Shown one piece after another: positions 7,210 to 14,795 of a stretch of DNA of 64,000 nucleotides (position 1 is the stretch's first letter; each line of letters starts with the position of its first letter). Location: the NCBI RefSeq assembly GCF_900106525.1, contig NZ_FNOG01000001.1, positions 124,001 to 188,000 of the forward strand, read 5' to 3'. Below the pieces are notes generated by a model, which worked only from the letters and a program-made list of their open reading frames with translations, was not told the DNA's origin and searched no databases. The DNA comes from Lysobacter enzymogenes (lineage in GTDB: Bacteria > Pseudomonadota > Gammaproteobacteria > Xanthomonadales > Xanthomonadaceae). A program made the translations under genes and the position numbers.

Positions 7210-8700
7210 TCAACCGCGCTCCAGCACCCGCGCCACCGTCTCCAGCCCGCGCCGCGCCTGCGCGCGCTCGCCGCCGACGAAGCCGAACACCAGGCCGCCG
7301 CGTCCGCGGTTTCCATACTTCGACAACGGGTGCACGACCGCGCCGGCCGCGACGCAGGCCGCGGCCACGGCGCGATCGTCCAGCGCCGCCGCGGCATCGG
7401 TGAAGCGCGCCGCCACGTGCATGCCGGCCAGCGCCGGGCCGAAGCGCAGCCAGCGCTGCAGCGCGCCGGCTTCATCGAGAAACGCCAGCCGGCGCCGGTC
7501 GTAGGCGGCGCGGGTCTTGCGCAGGTGCGAGCCGAGATGGCCTTCGTCGATGAACGCCGCCAGCGCGCCCTGCATGAGCAGCGCGGTGTGGCCGTCGGCG
7601 ATGTGCTTGGCGTCGACGAAGGCATCCGCCAGCGGCTCGGGCACGATCGCGTAGGCGATGCGCAGCGCCGGAAACAGGATCTTGTTGAAGCTGCCGATGT
7701 AGATCGTGCGGCCGCGTTCGTCCATGCCTTGCAGCGAGGCGATGGGCCGGCCTTCGTAGCGGTAGTCGCCGTCGTAATCGTCTTCGAGCACATAAGCATC
7801 GCGTTGATGCGCCCAGTCGAGCAGGGCGCGGCGGCGCGGCAGCGACAGTTCGACGCCCAACGGGTATTGATGCGCCGGGGTGACGTAGGCCAGGCGCGCC
7901 TCGGGCGCGGTTTCGAGGCCGGCGGCGACATCCAGGCCTTCGTCGTCGACCGCGACATCCACCACCTCCAGCCCGGCGCTGCGCAGTCCGTGCCGCACCG
8001 GCGGATAGCCGGGCAGCTCGCACCACGCCTTGTCGCCCGGATCGGCCAGCACCTTCGCCGCCAGCTCGACGGCCTGCTGGGTGCTGGTGACGACGATCAC
8101 CTGCTCGGGCGAACAGCGCACCGCGCGCATCGCCGCGGCGTGCGCGGCGATGGCGCGGCGCAGCGCGGGCAGGCCGTTGCTCGCGCCGTAGTGCCAGTAG
8201 TCGTCGCCCGGCCGCGCGGCTTCGCGCTGCAGCAGGCGGTTCCAGATTTCGCGCGGGAACAGGTCGGTCGGCGGCAACGATGGCGCGAACGGAGTGGATG
8301 CGGCCGGCTGGTAATGGCCCGGATAGGCGCGCAAGGCGTCGGCGCGGCGCGAGAGGCGGCGCGGTGCGGTGTCGGCGACGGCGGGGCGGTTGAGCTCGGG
8401 CTTTCGCGGCGGCGCATCGCGCTCGGGCAATTGCGCGGCGACATAACTGCCGGCGCCGCGGCGGCGCACGATGTAGCCGTCGGCGACGAGCTGATCCAGG
8501 GCCCAATCGACGGTGTTGCGGGCCACGCCGAGATCGCGCGCGAGGGTGCGGCCGGACGGCAGGCGCGCGTTCGGCGCCAGCGCGCCGCTGAGGATGGCGG
8601 TGCGGATGCGCTCGCCGATGCGCGCGTAGGCGGGCTGGCCGGCGTCGCGGTCCAGGCCGGTGACGTCGACGCTGAATACGGAGCCGGCATGCTTGGCCAT
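7210..8700 (-). CDS. MocR/PdxR-type regulator (GntR HTH plus aminotransferase domain)
   Basis: This encodes 496 residues, a normal length for the family. An N-terminal GntR winged helix (about 20-95: AYARIGERIRTAILSGAL, LPSGRTLARDLGVARNTV) is linked to a fold-type I aminotransferase-like domain (about 125-490). The pyridoxal-phosphate lysine is present in GSFNK (Lys340), as are YWHYGASNGLPALRRAIA and the EDDYDGDYRYEG motif typical of MocR proteins. Such regulators bind PLP and often an amino-acid derivative, and activate PLP-synthesis, GABA or taurine genes. No target gene stands next to it, so the regulon cannot be assigned. No obvious ribosome-binding site precedes the ATG. Confidence 0.9.
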   Translation of the reverse strand: MAKHAGSVFSVDVTGLDRDAGQPAYARIGERIRTAILSGALAPNARLPSGRTLARDLGVARNTVDWALDQLVADGYIVRRRGAGSYVAAQLPERDAPPRKPELNRPAVADTAPRRLSRRADALRAYPGHYQPAASTPFAPSLPPTDLFPREIWNRLLQREAARPGDDYWHYGASNGLPALRRAIAAHAAAMRAVRCSPEQVIVVTSTQQAVELAAKVLADPGDKAWCELPGYPPVRHGLRSAGLEVVDVAVDDEGLDVAAGLETAPEARLAYVTPAHQYPLGVELSLPRRRALLDWAHQRDAYVLEDDYDGDYRYEGRPIASLQGMDERGRTIYIGSFNKILFPALRIAYAIVPEPLADAFVDAKHIADGHTALLMQGALAAFIDEGHLGSHLRKTRAAYDRRRLAFLDEAGALQRWLRFGPALAGMHVAARFTDAAAALDDRAVAAACVAAGAVVHPLSKYGNRGRGGLVFGFVGGERAQARRGLETVARVLERG

Positions 8701-8788
8701 GCCGGTAGCGTAGCCGGTCCGCGCGCGCGGCGGGGATGAGGGATGTCATGCGGGCGGCGAGCGAGCATCGCCAAGCCCACACAGGACG

Positions 8789-8826
8789 CTGAAGCCTCTG
8801 GATCCCCGCGTTCGCGCGGATGGCGG
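8789..8826 (+). repeat. Half-copy of the CGTCATTCCCGCG repeat family
   Basis: The sequence from CTGAAGCCTCTGGATCC through the GCGTTCGCGCGGATGGCG hairpin matches the right half of the three complete units at 29645-29987 with only a few changes. The left arm is missing. It lies in the spacer between two minus-strand genes. Confidence 0.7.
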
Positions 8827-8848
8827 TTGGAGATTCCGCCAGCAGCGC

Positions 8849-9466
8849 TCAGGCCCCGACCCGCGTGTGCTCCATTTTCCAGTTGGTTTCCCATTGCTTG
8901 CCGTCCAGCGAAAACGCCTGCTCCCAACGCGCGCGATCGGCATCGATGCGGGTCCAGCGGAAACGCACCTTGACCGGCCGGCCTTCGTCGCGGTCTTCGC
9001 CGTAGAACTCGCCGCGGTCGCCGTCGAAGCCGCCGGCCACCGGAGGGAACAACTGGCCGGTGCTGCTGTTGATCCAGTACAGATACCAGCGCTGCTCCTC
9101 GAGATTGAACACGCGCAGGGTCATGCCCTGCCAGCCCTTGGTCGGGAACACGCCTTCGTCGAGATTGACGACGCCGCCCATGCGGCTCTCGCAGCGCAGC
9201 GAGGCGGGAAACTCGTCCCAGTCGCGGCTGCCGACCCAGCGGCGCTTGAGGCGGTAGTTGCGGAAGTTCCACGCGCCGACGAAGAAGTCGAAGTCGTGGA
9301 TGCTGCCGGTCGGCAGAACCAGATCGGTGCCGGGCAGGGTCTTGGCGGCGATGGTCGCGCCAGTCGCGCCAGTCGCGCGGGCCAGCGGGGCCAGGCTCAG
9401 CGCGGCGGTGCCGGCGAGCGCGTCGAATAGGATGCGGCGGCGCGAAGGGGAAGCGGGCGTGGGCAT
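8849..9466 (-). CDS. Tat-exported DUF1579-like protein
   Basis: This encodes 205 residues from ATG 9466. That start places a twin-arginine signal (SRRRILFDALAGTAALSLAP) at the very N-terminus; a longer frame exists but adds only Arg/Pro-rich residues. The mature protein begins around residue 35 and carries HDFDFFVGAWNFRNYRLKRR, the usual opening of DUF1579-like beta-barrel proteins. Aromatic-rich strands follow (GMTLRVFNLEEQRWYLYWI, REFYGEDRD-like turn, WTRIDADRARWEQAFS), and it ends in WKMEHTR. The family has no firm biochemical function; it may bind a small hydrophobic or metal ligand in the periplasm. The gene appears monocistronic. Confidence 0.72.
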   Translation of the reverse strand: MPTPASPSRRRILFDALAGTAALSLAPLARATGATGATIAAKTLPGTDLVLPTGSIHDFDFFVGAWNFRNYRLKRRWVGSRDWDEFPASLRCESRMGGVVNLDEGVFPTKGWQGMTLRVFNLEEQRWYLYWINSSTGQLFPPVAGGFDGDRGEFYGEDRDEGRPVKVRFRWTRIDADRARWEQAFSLDGKQWETNWKMEHTRVGA

Positions 9467-9761
9467 GCGGGCGGTTCGCACAAACGGGCTTCCACGGTGC
9501 GCGCGGCCATGCGGCGGCGACAGGGCCATTCATGCCGTCGGCGCACGGCCACCGCCGGCGGCGGCGAGATCCGACCGCGGCGACGTCAGGCTGCGGCTCG
9601 TGCCGCTTCGTTCTGCCGGCCGTCGGATCGCATCTGCGCGATTGAATGTGACTGCAAACCCGATTTACCCGAAATCTGAATCGATCCCTTGCGTCGGCGA
9701 ATCGATAATTTTATTCAGCTCATTCAGTGCCTTGAGCGCGCCCGGAGCGCCTCGCCGGGCA

Positions 9762-10004
9762 TCAGCGCGCGCCCGAGCGCTGCCTGGCCAGCGTCAGCTG
9801 ACGCAGATGCGCTTCGGCGCAGGGCGGGCCGCAGTAAAGGCGCGCCTGGTCGGCTGCGTCGAACGGCTCCAGGCACTCGCGATTGAGGCAGTGGCCGCAT
9901 GCCGCCGGACGCGGCTGGGTTTCGGCCCGCCGCTGTTGCGCCAGCAGCGACTGCGCCAGATTGATGGCTTCGAAGTGTTGCGCTTGGTCGATGAGATCGG
10001 ACAT
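9762..10004 (-). CDS. TraR/DksA-like zinc-finger protein
   Basis: This encodes 80 residues from ATG 10004. The first half is a helix beginning MSDLIDQAQHFEAINLAQSL, like the N-terminus of small TraR proteins of phages and plasmids. The second half holds the zinc-finger cysteines: a CGHC pair with one more Cys nearby, and a YCGPPC pair. TraR-type proteins reach into the secondary channel of RNA polymerase and mimic DksA/ppGpp. The finger here carries an extra cysteine and an insertion, so metal binding is likely but the exact ligands are uncertain. No other phage gene is nearby, so it may be an old phage-derived gene that has been kept. Confidence 0.72.
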   Translation of the reverse strand: MSDLIDQAQHFEAINLAQSLLAQQRRAETQPRPAACGHCLNRECLEPFDAADQARLYCGPPCAEAHLRQLTLARQRSGAR

Positions 10005-10234
10005 GAGGCATTCCCGATGCGCCGCGGCGTTGCGCGCGTTGGCGGGGCGGCGCGACGGGCGTCGGCCGGAACGGCAACCAGGATTCCATCGCCGCGTCGC
10101 ACCGAACGAAACTGATCGCCAGCACAACGCCGCGAATCTGCGTCGGCGTAATTCGGGACGCCGTCGCAGGCGCTGCACCGGCGCTCGGCTAGATTGGCTC
10201 ATCGCTGCTTGCATTCCGCCGACGAGAGGCCGCC

Positions 10235-10525
10235 ATGAGCACGCACACCGTTTCCGCCGCGCAGGCCGACCGCGCGATCCAGGCCCTGCATAACGCGACC
10301 TGGTTCGCGTTGTGCGAAGGCGACCGTTACACCGCGATGGGTCGCAAGGCCGTGGCCAATTCGTTCTACAACCTGCTGCCGATGCTGGCGGAGATCCGCC
10401 GGGCCATCGTCGAGACGCCGGCTGCGCAGGACGAAGCGGAAACGCGGCTGCGTCTGGTGGCGGTGACGGTGGCCGCCGCCGAAGCGCCGGCGGACGACGA
10501 AGGCGCGGCGCCGGCGAACGATTGA
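10235..10525 (+). CDS. Small hypothetical protein
   Basis: This encodes 96 residues from ATG 10235, preceded by GAGAGG at good spacing. It is a soluble helical protein without signal peptide. Its core is HNATWFALCEGDRYTAMGRKAVANSF with a single cysteine, and it ends in an acidic Ala-rich tail (ADDEGAAPAND). I do not recognise the family. It is read divergently from the TraR-like gene across a 230-base spacer and lies 168 bases before a secreted protein gene. Ribosome-binding site and codon choice support a real gene. Confidence 0.6.
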   Translation: MSTHTVSAAQADRAIQALHNATWFALCEGDRYTAMGRKAVANSFYNLLPMLAEIRRAIVETPAAQDEAETRLRLVAVTVAAAEAPADDEGAAPAND

Positions 10526-10693
10526 GCCGCGCGCGGGTTTCGTCGCGATGGCTGCGGCGAAACAGCGCCGGCCGCAACCTCGCGATACGACCCGGCCGCG
10601 CGCCACCGTGACGGACGACCCCGTGACCTATGGCCCCGGCTGCGCGCGGCCGCGCGGGTTAGTCTGCGGCGCATACGAAAACGGAGCGTTTCG

Positions 10694-11221
10694 ATGTTCG
10701 CACACGCAAGCAAGGCGGCCCGCGCCGCGGGATGCACGGCCGTGGCGATCGCGGCGATGTCGGGAGCGGTCGCGGCCAAGCAACCCGTCGCGCCGCCGCC
10801 GCTGCCCGAGGGACAGGCGCTGACCGACTTGGTCGCCGGACTGGATACGCAGTTGTTCGACTCGTTCAACCGCTGCGCCGATCCGGCCCAGCTCGCCCGC
10901 CATGCGGCGCTGTTCGACGAGAAGGTGGAGTTCTATCACGACCGCGGCGGGGTCACCTGGACCCGCGAACGCATGCTGGAAAACACGCGACGCAACGTGT
11001 GCGGCAAGATCCGCCGCGAACTGGTGCAAGGCAGCCTGCGGGTCTATCCCTTGCCCGGATTCGGCGCGATGGAGATCGGCGAGCATCGCTTCTGCGCGCC
11101 GGACGGCGGCGTGTGCGAGGGCCGCGGCGAGTTCGTCGTGCTCTGGCATCGCGACGGCGACGCCTGGCGGGCCACGCGCGTGCTCAGCTACGCGCACCGC
11201 GCCGAGGCCGACACGCGCTGA
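10694..11221 (+). CDS. Secreted SnoaL/NTF2-like protein (DUF4440 type)
   Basis: This encodes 175 residues from ATG 10694, with GGAG at 10682-10685. A signal peptide (about 1-28, ending AVAAK) is followed by an NTF2-like cone fold (about 42-170): FDSFNRCADPAQLARHAALFDEKVEFYHDRGG is the typical opening helix and strand, and GRGEFVVLWHRDGDAWRATRVLSYAH the typical C-terminal sheet. Family members are ligand-binding or isomerase-like and usually of unknown substrate. Three cysteines in the mature part (CADPAQ, NVCGKIRR, CAPDGGVCEG region) may form a disulfide in the periplasm. It converges on the minus-strand operon that ends at 11298. Confidence 0.8.
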   Translation: MFAHASKAARAAGCTAVAIAAMSGAVAAKQPVAPPPLPEGQALTDLVAGLDTQLFDSFNRCADPAQLARHAALFDEKVEFYHDRGGVTWTRERMLENTRRNVCGKIRRELVQGSLRVYPLPGFGAMEIGEHRFCAPDGGVCEGRGEFVVLWHRDGDAWRATRVLSYAHRAEADTR

Positions 11222-11297
11222 CTCGCTCGCGTCGTCGCCGCGCTCGCGGTTCGCCCGTTGCGTCGGTGCCGGCGCTGGCGCGCGCTCGCGGCGGCGC

Positions 11298-12395
11298 TCA
11301 TGCGTACCCGGCCTCGCGCGCGATGCGCCACAGGCCGTGGCAGAAGGCGGTGTCGCCTTCGATGATGTAGTGCGGGCAGCCGTAACGGCGCAGCGCCAAC
11401 GCGTAGATCGCGGCCAGGCGCGCGTCGCCGACGATGGCGGTTTCGCAGTTCGCGCCGTCGGCCGCCAGCGCGCTCAGGCATTCGTAGCCGATCAGCAGTC
11501 CCGACAGGAACGCCGGCAGTTCCCCGGCCGGCACGGCGTCGCGCATCGGCTGTGCATGCGCGCCGGACAACTCGTGCAGCCGGTCCGGATGCGCGCGTGC
11601 GGCGTCCAGCCCGAGCAGGAAACCGCGTTCGGACCAGGCCCGCGCCGGTTGGCTGCGTCCGGGCAGGCTTCGCTCGAGCAGCAGCGAGTAGCGCTCGCCG
11701 GTCGCGTAGCTGGAACATCCGGTCACGGCGCCGTCGCGCAGGCGCAGCCATCGGCTGTGCGTGCCCGGCGCGACCGCGCGCGCGGTTCCCGGCGGGATGC
11801 CCAGGGCCTGGGTTTCCGCGCCGCGCATGACGTCGGCGAAACCGGCGTCCGCTGCGGCGACGCCGGGAACGATCGCCGCGCGACGGCCGCGGAATTGCAG
11901 CGGTTGCAACAACGCCGCGAGCGCGGAGGCATCGGCCGGCAGCGGCGCGCACGGCGTTTCCTGCCAGCCGTGGCGCGCGCCGGCCATGCCGGCCAGCAGG
12001 ATCGGCGCGCGGCCGTCGTCGAGATCCGCGCCGAGCAACTCGTCGAGCGCGTCGGCGAATTCGTCCGGTGCGGCCAACGTGGCCAGGCCGCGCGCGCTGC
12101 GGCGGGTGGCGAGCACGCCGCCGTGCGCGTCGAAGGCGTGCACGCGCAGATGGGTCGCGCCCCAATCCACGCCGATCAGGGCGACGTCCGGCAGGCGCGG
12201 CCCGCGCGTTGCCAGCGAGCGGTCGGCGCGAGGCGCCGGCTTCGCGCCAACAGCGGTTTCGAGGTTGTCGCCGCGCAGCGCGCGCGGCGCGGCGATGCGC
12301 GTCTCGTGCGTGGCGGCATCGGCCGGCGTCGCGCTGCGGTCGCTGCGATGGCGCTCGGCTTCGGCCATCGCCGGCTGGAAATCGCGATCGTTCAT
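11298..12395 (-). CDS. dgoK: 2-dehydro-3-deoxygalactonokinase (DgoK family)
   Basis: This encodes 365 residues. The core begins at about residue 70 with LIGVDWGATHLRVHAFD, the phosphate-1 motif of DgoK-type sugar-acid kinases, and continues with GMAGARHGWQETPC, GIPPGTARAVAPGTHSRWL, a SERGFLLGLDAAR-type segment and VGDARLAAIYALALRRYGC. The kinase phosphorylates 2-keto-3-deoxygalactonate at C6 in DeLey-Doudoroff-type pathways. ATG 12395 was chosen because it overlaps the stop of the upstream regulator by four bases (ATGA). This start gives about 70 extra residues of polar, low-complexity sequence that typical DgoK proteins lack. No KDPGal aldolase or sugar dehydrogenase is adjacent, so the true substrate could differ. 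Confidence 0.85.
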   Translation of the reverse strand: MNDRDFQPAMAEAERHRSDRSATPADAATHETRIAAPRALRGDNLETAVGAKPAPRADRSLATRGPRLPDVALIGVDWGATHLRVHAFDAHGGVLATRRSARGLATLAAPDEFADALDELLGADLDDGRAPILLAGMAGARHGWQETPCAPLPADASALAALLQPLQFRGRRAAIVPGVAAADAGFADVMRGAETQALGIPPGTARAVAPGTHSRWLRLRDGAVTGCSSYATGERYSLLLERSLPGRSQPARAWSERGFLLGLDAARAHPDRLHELSGAHAQPMRDAVPAGELPAFLSGLLIGYECLSALAADGANCETAIVGDARLAAIYALALRRYGCPHYIIEGDTAFCHGLWRIAREAGYA

Positions 12396-13276
12396 GGCCG
12401 TGCGCTCGCCGCGGCGGCGAATGCGGCGCCGGCCGAGCGCGAACGTTCGGCTTCGGCCTTGGCCCGGCGGGCTTTCTCCAGCACCGCCGGTTGTTGCCGC
12501 AGCGCCACCGCGATGGCCAGCATGTCCACGATCGCCAGCTGCATCAGCTGGGCCACGCCCGGCGAATACGGCGTGGACGCGCTGGAGAGCGGCAACAACA
12601 GCGGCACCTGCGCCTCGCGGCCCAGCGGCGTGCCGGGCTGGGTCAGCGCGATCACCCGCGCGCCGCGGCGGCGGGCGATGCGCGCGCTGTCGTTGACCTC
12701 GGCGCTGCAACCCGACAACGAGATCGCCAGCAGCGCGTCGCCGTCGCCGAGCATGCCCGCGGCCAACCGCTGCAACTGACCATCGCTGTGCGCGCTGGCG
12801 GCGATGTCCAGGCGCAACAAGCGCAGCGAGGCTTCCTGCGCGACCACGCCCGAGCCCGAACCCATGCCGATGCAGCACACCCGCCGCGCGGCGGAGATCG
12901 CCGCGGCGGCGTCGTCGAGCGCGGCCGGGTCGATGCGTTCGCGCACATCCTCCAGTGCCGCGGCGATGCCGTCGCAGACCTTGTGCACCAGCGCCGCCGC
13001 GCCGTCGCGCTTGTCGATGGTGACCGCCTGGTACGGCACGCCGGCGGCGAGGCTGTGCGCCAGTTGCAGCTTGAACTGGCGCAGGCTGCCGCAGCCGACC
13101 GCGCGGCAGAACCGGGTCACGCTGGGCTCGGACACGCCGGCGCGCGCGGCCAGCGCGCTGATGCTGGCGCAGGCGGCGAAGTCCATTTCCGCCAGGACCA
13201 TGGCGGCGACCTTGCGTTCGGCCGGGCGCAGCTCGGGCAGCGCGCCGCGGATCGCCGGGATCAGGTTGTCGGACAC
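12392..13276 (-). CDS. RpiR-family regulator (HTH plus SIS domain)
   Basis: This encodes 294 residues from GTG 13276, with GAGGAG upstream. The N-terminal HTH_6 domain (about 1-80) contains SISALAARAGVSEPSVTRFCRAVGC. The C-terminal SIS domain (about 125-260) contains CIGMGSGSGVVAQEASLRL and AISLSGCSAEVNDSARIA, the sugar-phosphate-binding loops. RpiR regulators, such as HexR, sense phosphorylated sugars or sugar acids. The gene sits between the aldolase-like gene (28 bases upstream) and dgoK (4-base overlap), so it probably autoregulates this operon in response to the phosphorylated product of DgoK or a related intermediate. Confidence 0.92.
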   Translation of the reverse strand: MSDNLIPAIRGALPELRPAERKVAAMVLAEMDFAACASISALAARAGVSEPSVTRFCRAVGCGSLRQFKLQLAHSLAAGVPYQAVTIDKRDGAAALVHKVCDGIAAALEDVRERIDPAALDDAAAAISAARRVCCIGMGSGSGVVAQEASLRLLRLDIAASAHSDGQLQRLAAGMLGDGDALLAISLSGCSAEVNDSARIARRRGARVIALTQPGTPLGREAQVPLLLPLSSASTPYSPGVAQLMQLAIVDMLAIAVALRQQPAVLEKARRAKAEAERSRSAGAAFAAAASARP

Positions 13277-13304
13277 GAGGGCGCGCTCCTCATTGCAGGG
13301 TCGG

Positions 13305-14600
13305 TCAGAAGAAGGTGTTGATCGCGCCGACGATGCGATAGCTGTCGTCGCTGAGCAGCATCAACGGCCATTTGTCGAAGGTGGTGCACGGATGCGAGAT
13401 GCCGACCGCGACCAGATCGCCGACTTGCAGCGGATGCTCGGGCGGCAGTTCCAGGTAAGCGTGTTGATCGTTCATGCGCGCGATGCGCGTCTCGCGCAGC
13501 GGGCGCGGCGCGGGTTCGCCGGGGCGATGCCATTGCAGCGGGCGCGGCAGCTCGACGTCGTAGGACGCATCGCGCTTGCCCAAAGTCAGCAGCGCCAACC
13601 CGGGTTCGGGCCGCGACTGCACCATCGCCCACAGCTCCAGCGCGGGCTGCAGGCCGTGGCGGAACTCGGCGCCGTGACGGGTGCGCATTTCCTGTTGCAG
13701 GCCATGGTAGAGGCCGTGGTCGGAAGTCAGATAGCAGCCTGAGCGCAACACCCGCCGCACAGGCCGTGAAAGCCCATCGAGGCTGGCGAAGGCGTCGGCG
13801 ACGAAATCGAAATAGGCCGAGCCGCCCGCGCTGATCAGGATGTCCTCGCCGTCGAACAGCGCCGCCTGGTCGCAGCGGCGGGTCAGTTCCAGCATCTGCG
13901 CCAGCAGGCTGTGCACGCGCTGCAGGTCGGCGGCGCGGTCGGCGCCGGTCCACAGGCCTTCGTAGCCTTCGATGCCGGCCAGGCTCAGGTGCGAGGCGGC
14001 CGCGACTTCGCGCGCCAGCGCCAGCGCGGCCTCGCCGCCGCGCGCGCCGGTGCGGCCGCCGTCCAGCCCCAACTCCACCAGCACCGGCAGGCGGCGCTGC
14101 GGCGCGTGGCGGGCCATGACCTCGTTCAAGCGCGCGGCGCCGGCGCTGGAGTCGACCAGCACCCAGGCCTGGAAGTCCGCGTCCTCGCGCAGCAGCGCGG
14201 CCAGGCTTTCGATATCGGCGTAGGCCACCGGCTGGTTCGCCAGCAGCACCCGGCGCACGCCGAAGCGGTGGGCCACGCGCAACTGCGGGATCGTCGCCAA
14301 GGTGATCGCCCAGGCGCCGGCGTCGAGTTGGGCCTGGAACAGCTGCGGGCTCATCGTGGTCTTGCCGTGCGGCGCCAGCAGCGCGCCGGCGCGCGCGGCG
14401 AAGTCGCGCATCCAGGCCAGGTTGTGTTCGAGCGTGGACTGGCGCAGCACCGCGACCGGGTACGACAGGCGGCCGTCGAGCACGTCGTAGCCTTGTGCGG
14501 CGATCTGGTCCTGCCGCAGCGGCGCGCGCAGCGGCAGGCCTTTGACGCCCGGCAGCAGGGTCTGGGTTTGCAGCGCGCGCAATGCCTCGTTGATCGCCAT
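13305..14600 (-). CDS. D-threonine aldolase/D-serine deaminase-like PLP enzyme
   Basis: This encodes 431 residues from ATG 14600, with GGGGAG upstream. The alanine-racemase-type N-terminal barrel carries the PLP lysine in APHGKTTMSPQ (Lys80). The C-terminal beta domain carries the metal-site motif VGISHPCTTFDKW found in D-threonine aldolase, D-serine dehydratase and 3-hydroxyaspartate aldolase relatives. Conserved loops SAGGSAYFDF and GLDGGRTGARG are present. These enzymes cleave or deaminate D-beta-hydroxy amino acids, using PLP plus a divalent metal. It is the first gene of an operon with an RpiR regulator and dgoK, so its natural substrate may come from a sugar or amino-sugar route. The exact reaction cannot be read from sequence. 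Confidence 0.85.
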   Translation of the reverse strand: MAINEALRALQTQTLLPGVKGLPLRAPLRQDQIAAQGYDVLDGRLSYPVAVLRQSTLEHNLAWMRDFAARAGALLAPHGKTTMSPQLFQAQLDAGAWAITLATIPQLRVAHRFGVRRVLLANQPVAYADIESLAALLREDADFQAWVLVDSSAGAARLNEVMARHAPQRRLPVLVELGLDGGRTGARGGEAALALAREVAAASHLSLAGIEGYEGLWTGADRAADLQRVHSLLAQMLELTRRCDQAALFDGEDILISAGGSAYFDFVADAFASLDGLSRPVRRVLRSGCYLTSDHGLYHGLQQEMRTRHGAEFRHGLQPALELWAMVQSRPEPGLALLTLGKRDASYDVELPRPLQWHRPGEPAPRPLRETRIARMNDQHAYLELPPEHPLQVGDLVAVGISHPCTTFDKWPLMLLSDDSYRIVGAINTFF

Positions 14601-14795
14601 CTCAGTAACGCTCCCCGATGCGTCGCTGCGCTCGCGGCCGGCGGCCGGGCGCGGCGCCGGCGGATCGGAACGCGCGGCGCTGGCTCGCATCATCGGCCAC
14701 GCGCGGGCGCGTTACCGTGCGCGGCCGCCAGGACGCGAGCGCGGGCGAAGCGGGCGCGCCGCGGTGGTCGAGCATCGATGCGGCGCGCAGCGCGT

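Noticed and set aside
5529-7958. 809-codon minus-strand frame across the diguanylate cyclase and part of the MocR gene
   Set aside because: It spans two unrelated genes, has His/Gln/Ala-biased composition and no motifs. The GGDEF and MocR assignments on the other frames are clear.
9762-10525. Prophage remnant
   Set aside because: Only the TraR-like gene hints at phage origin; no integrase, attachment repeat, capsid or lysis gene was found around it.
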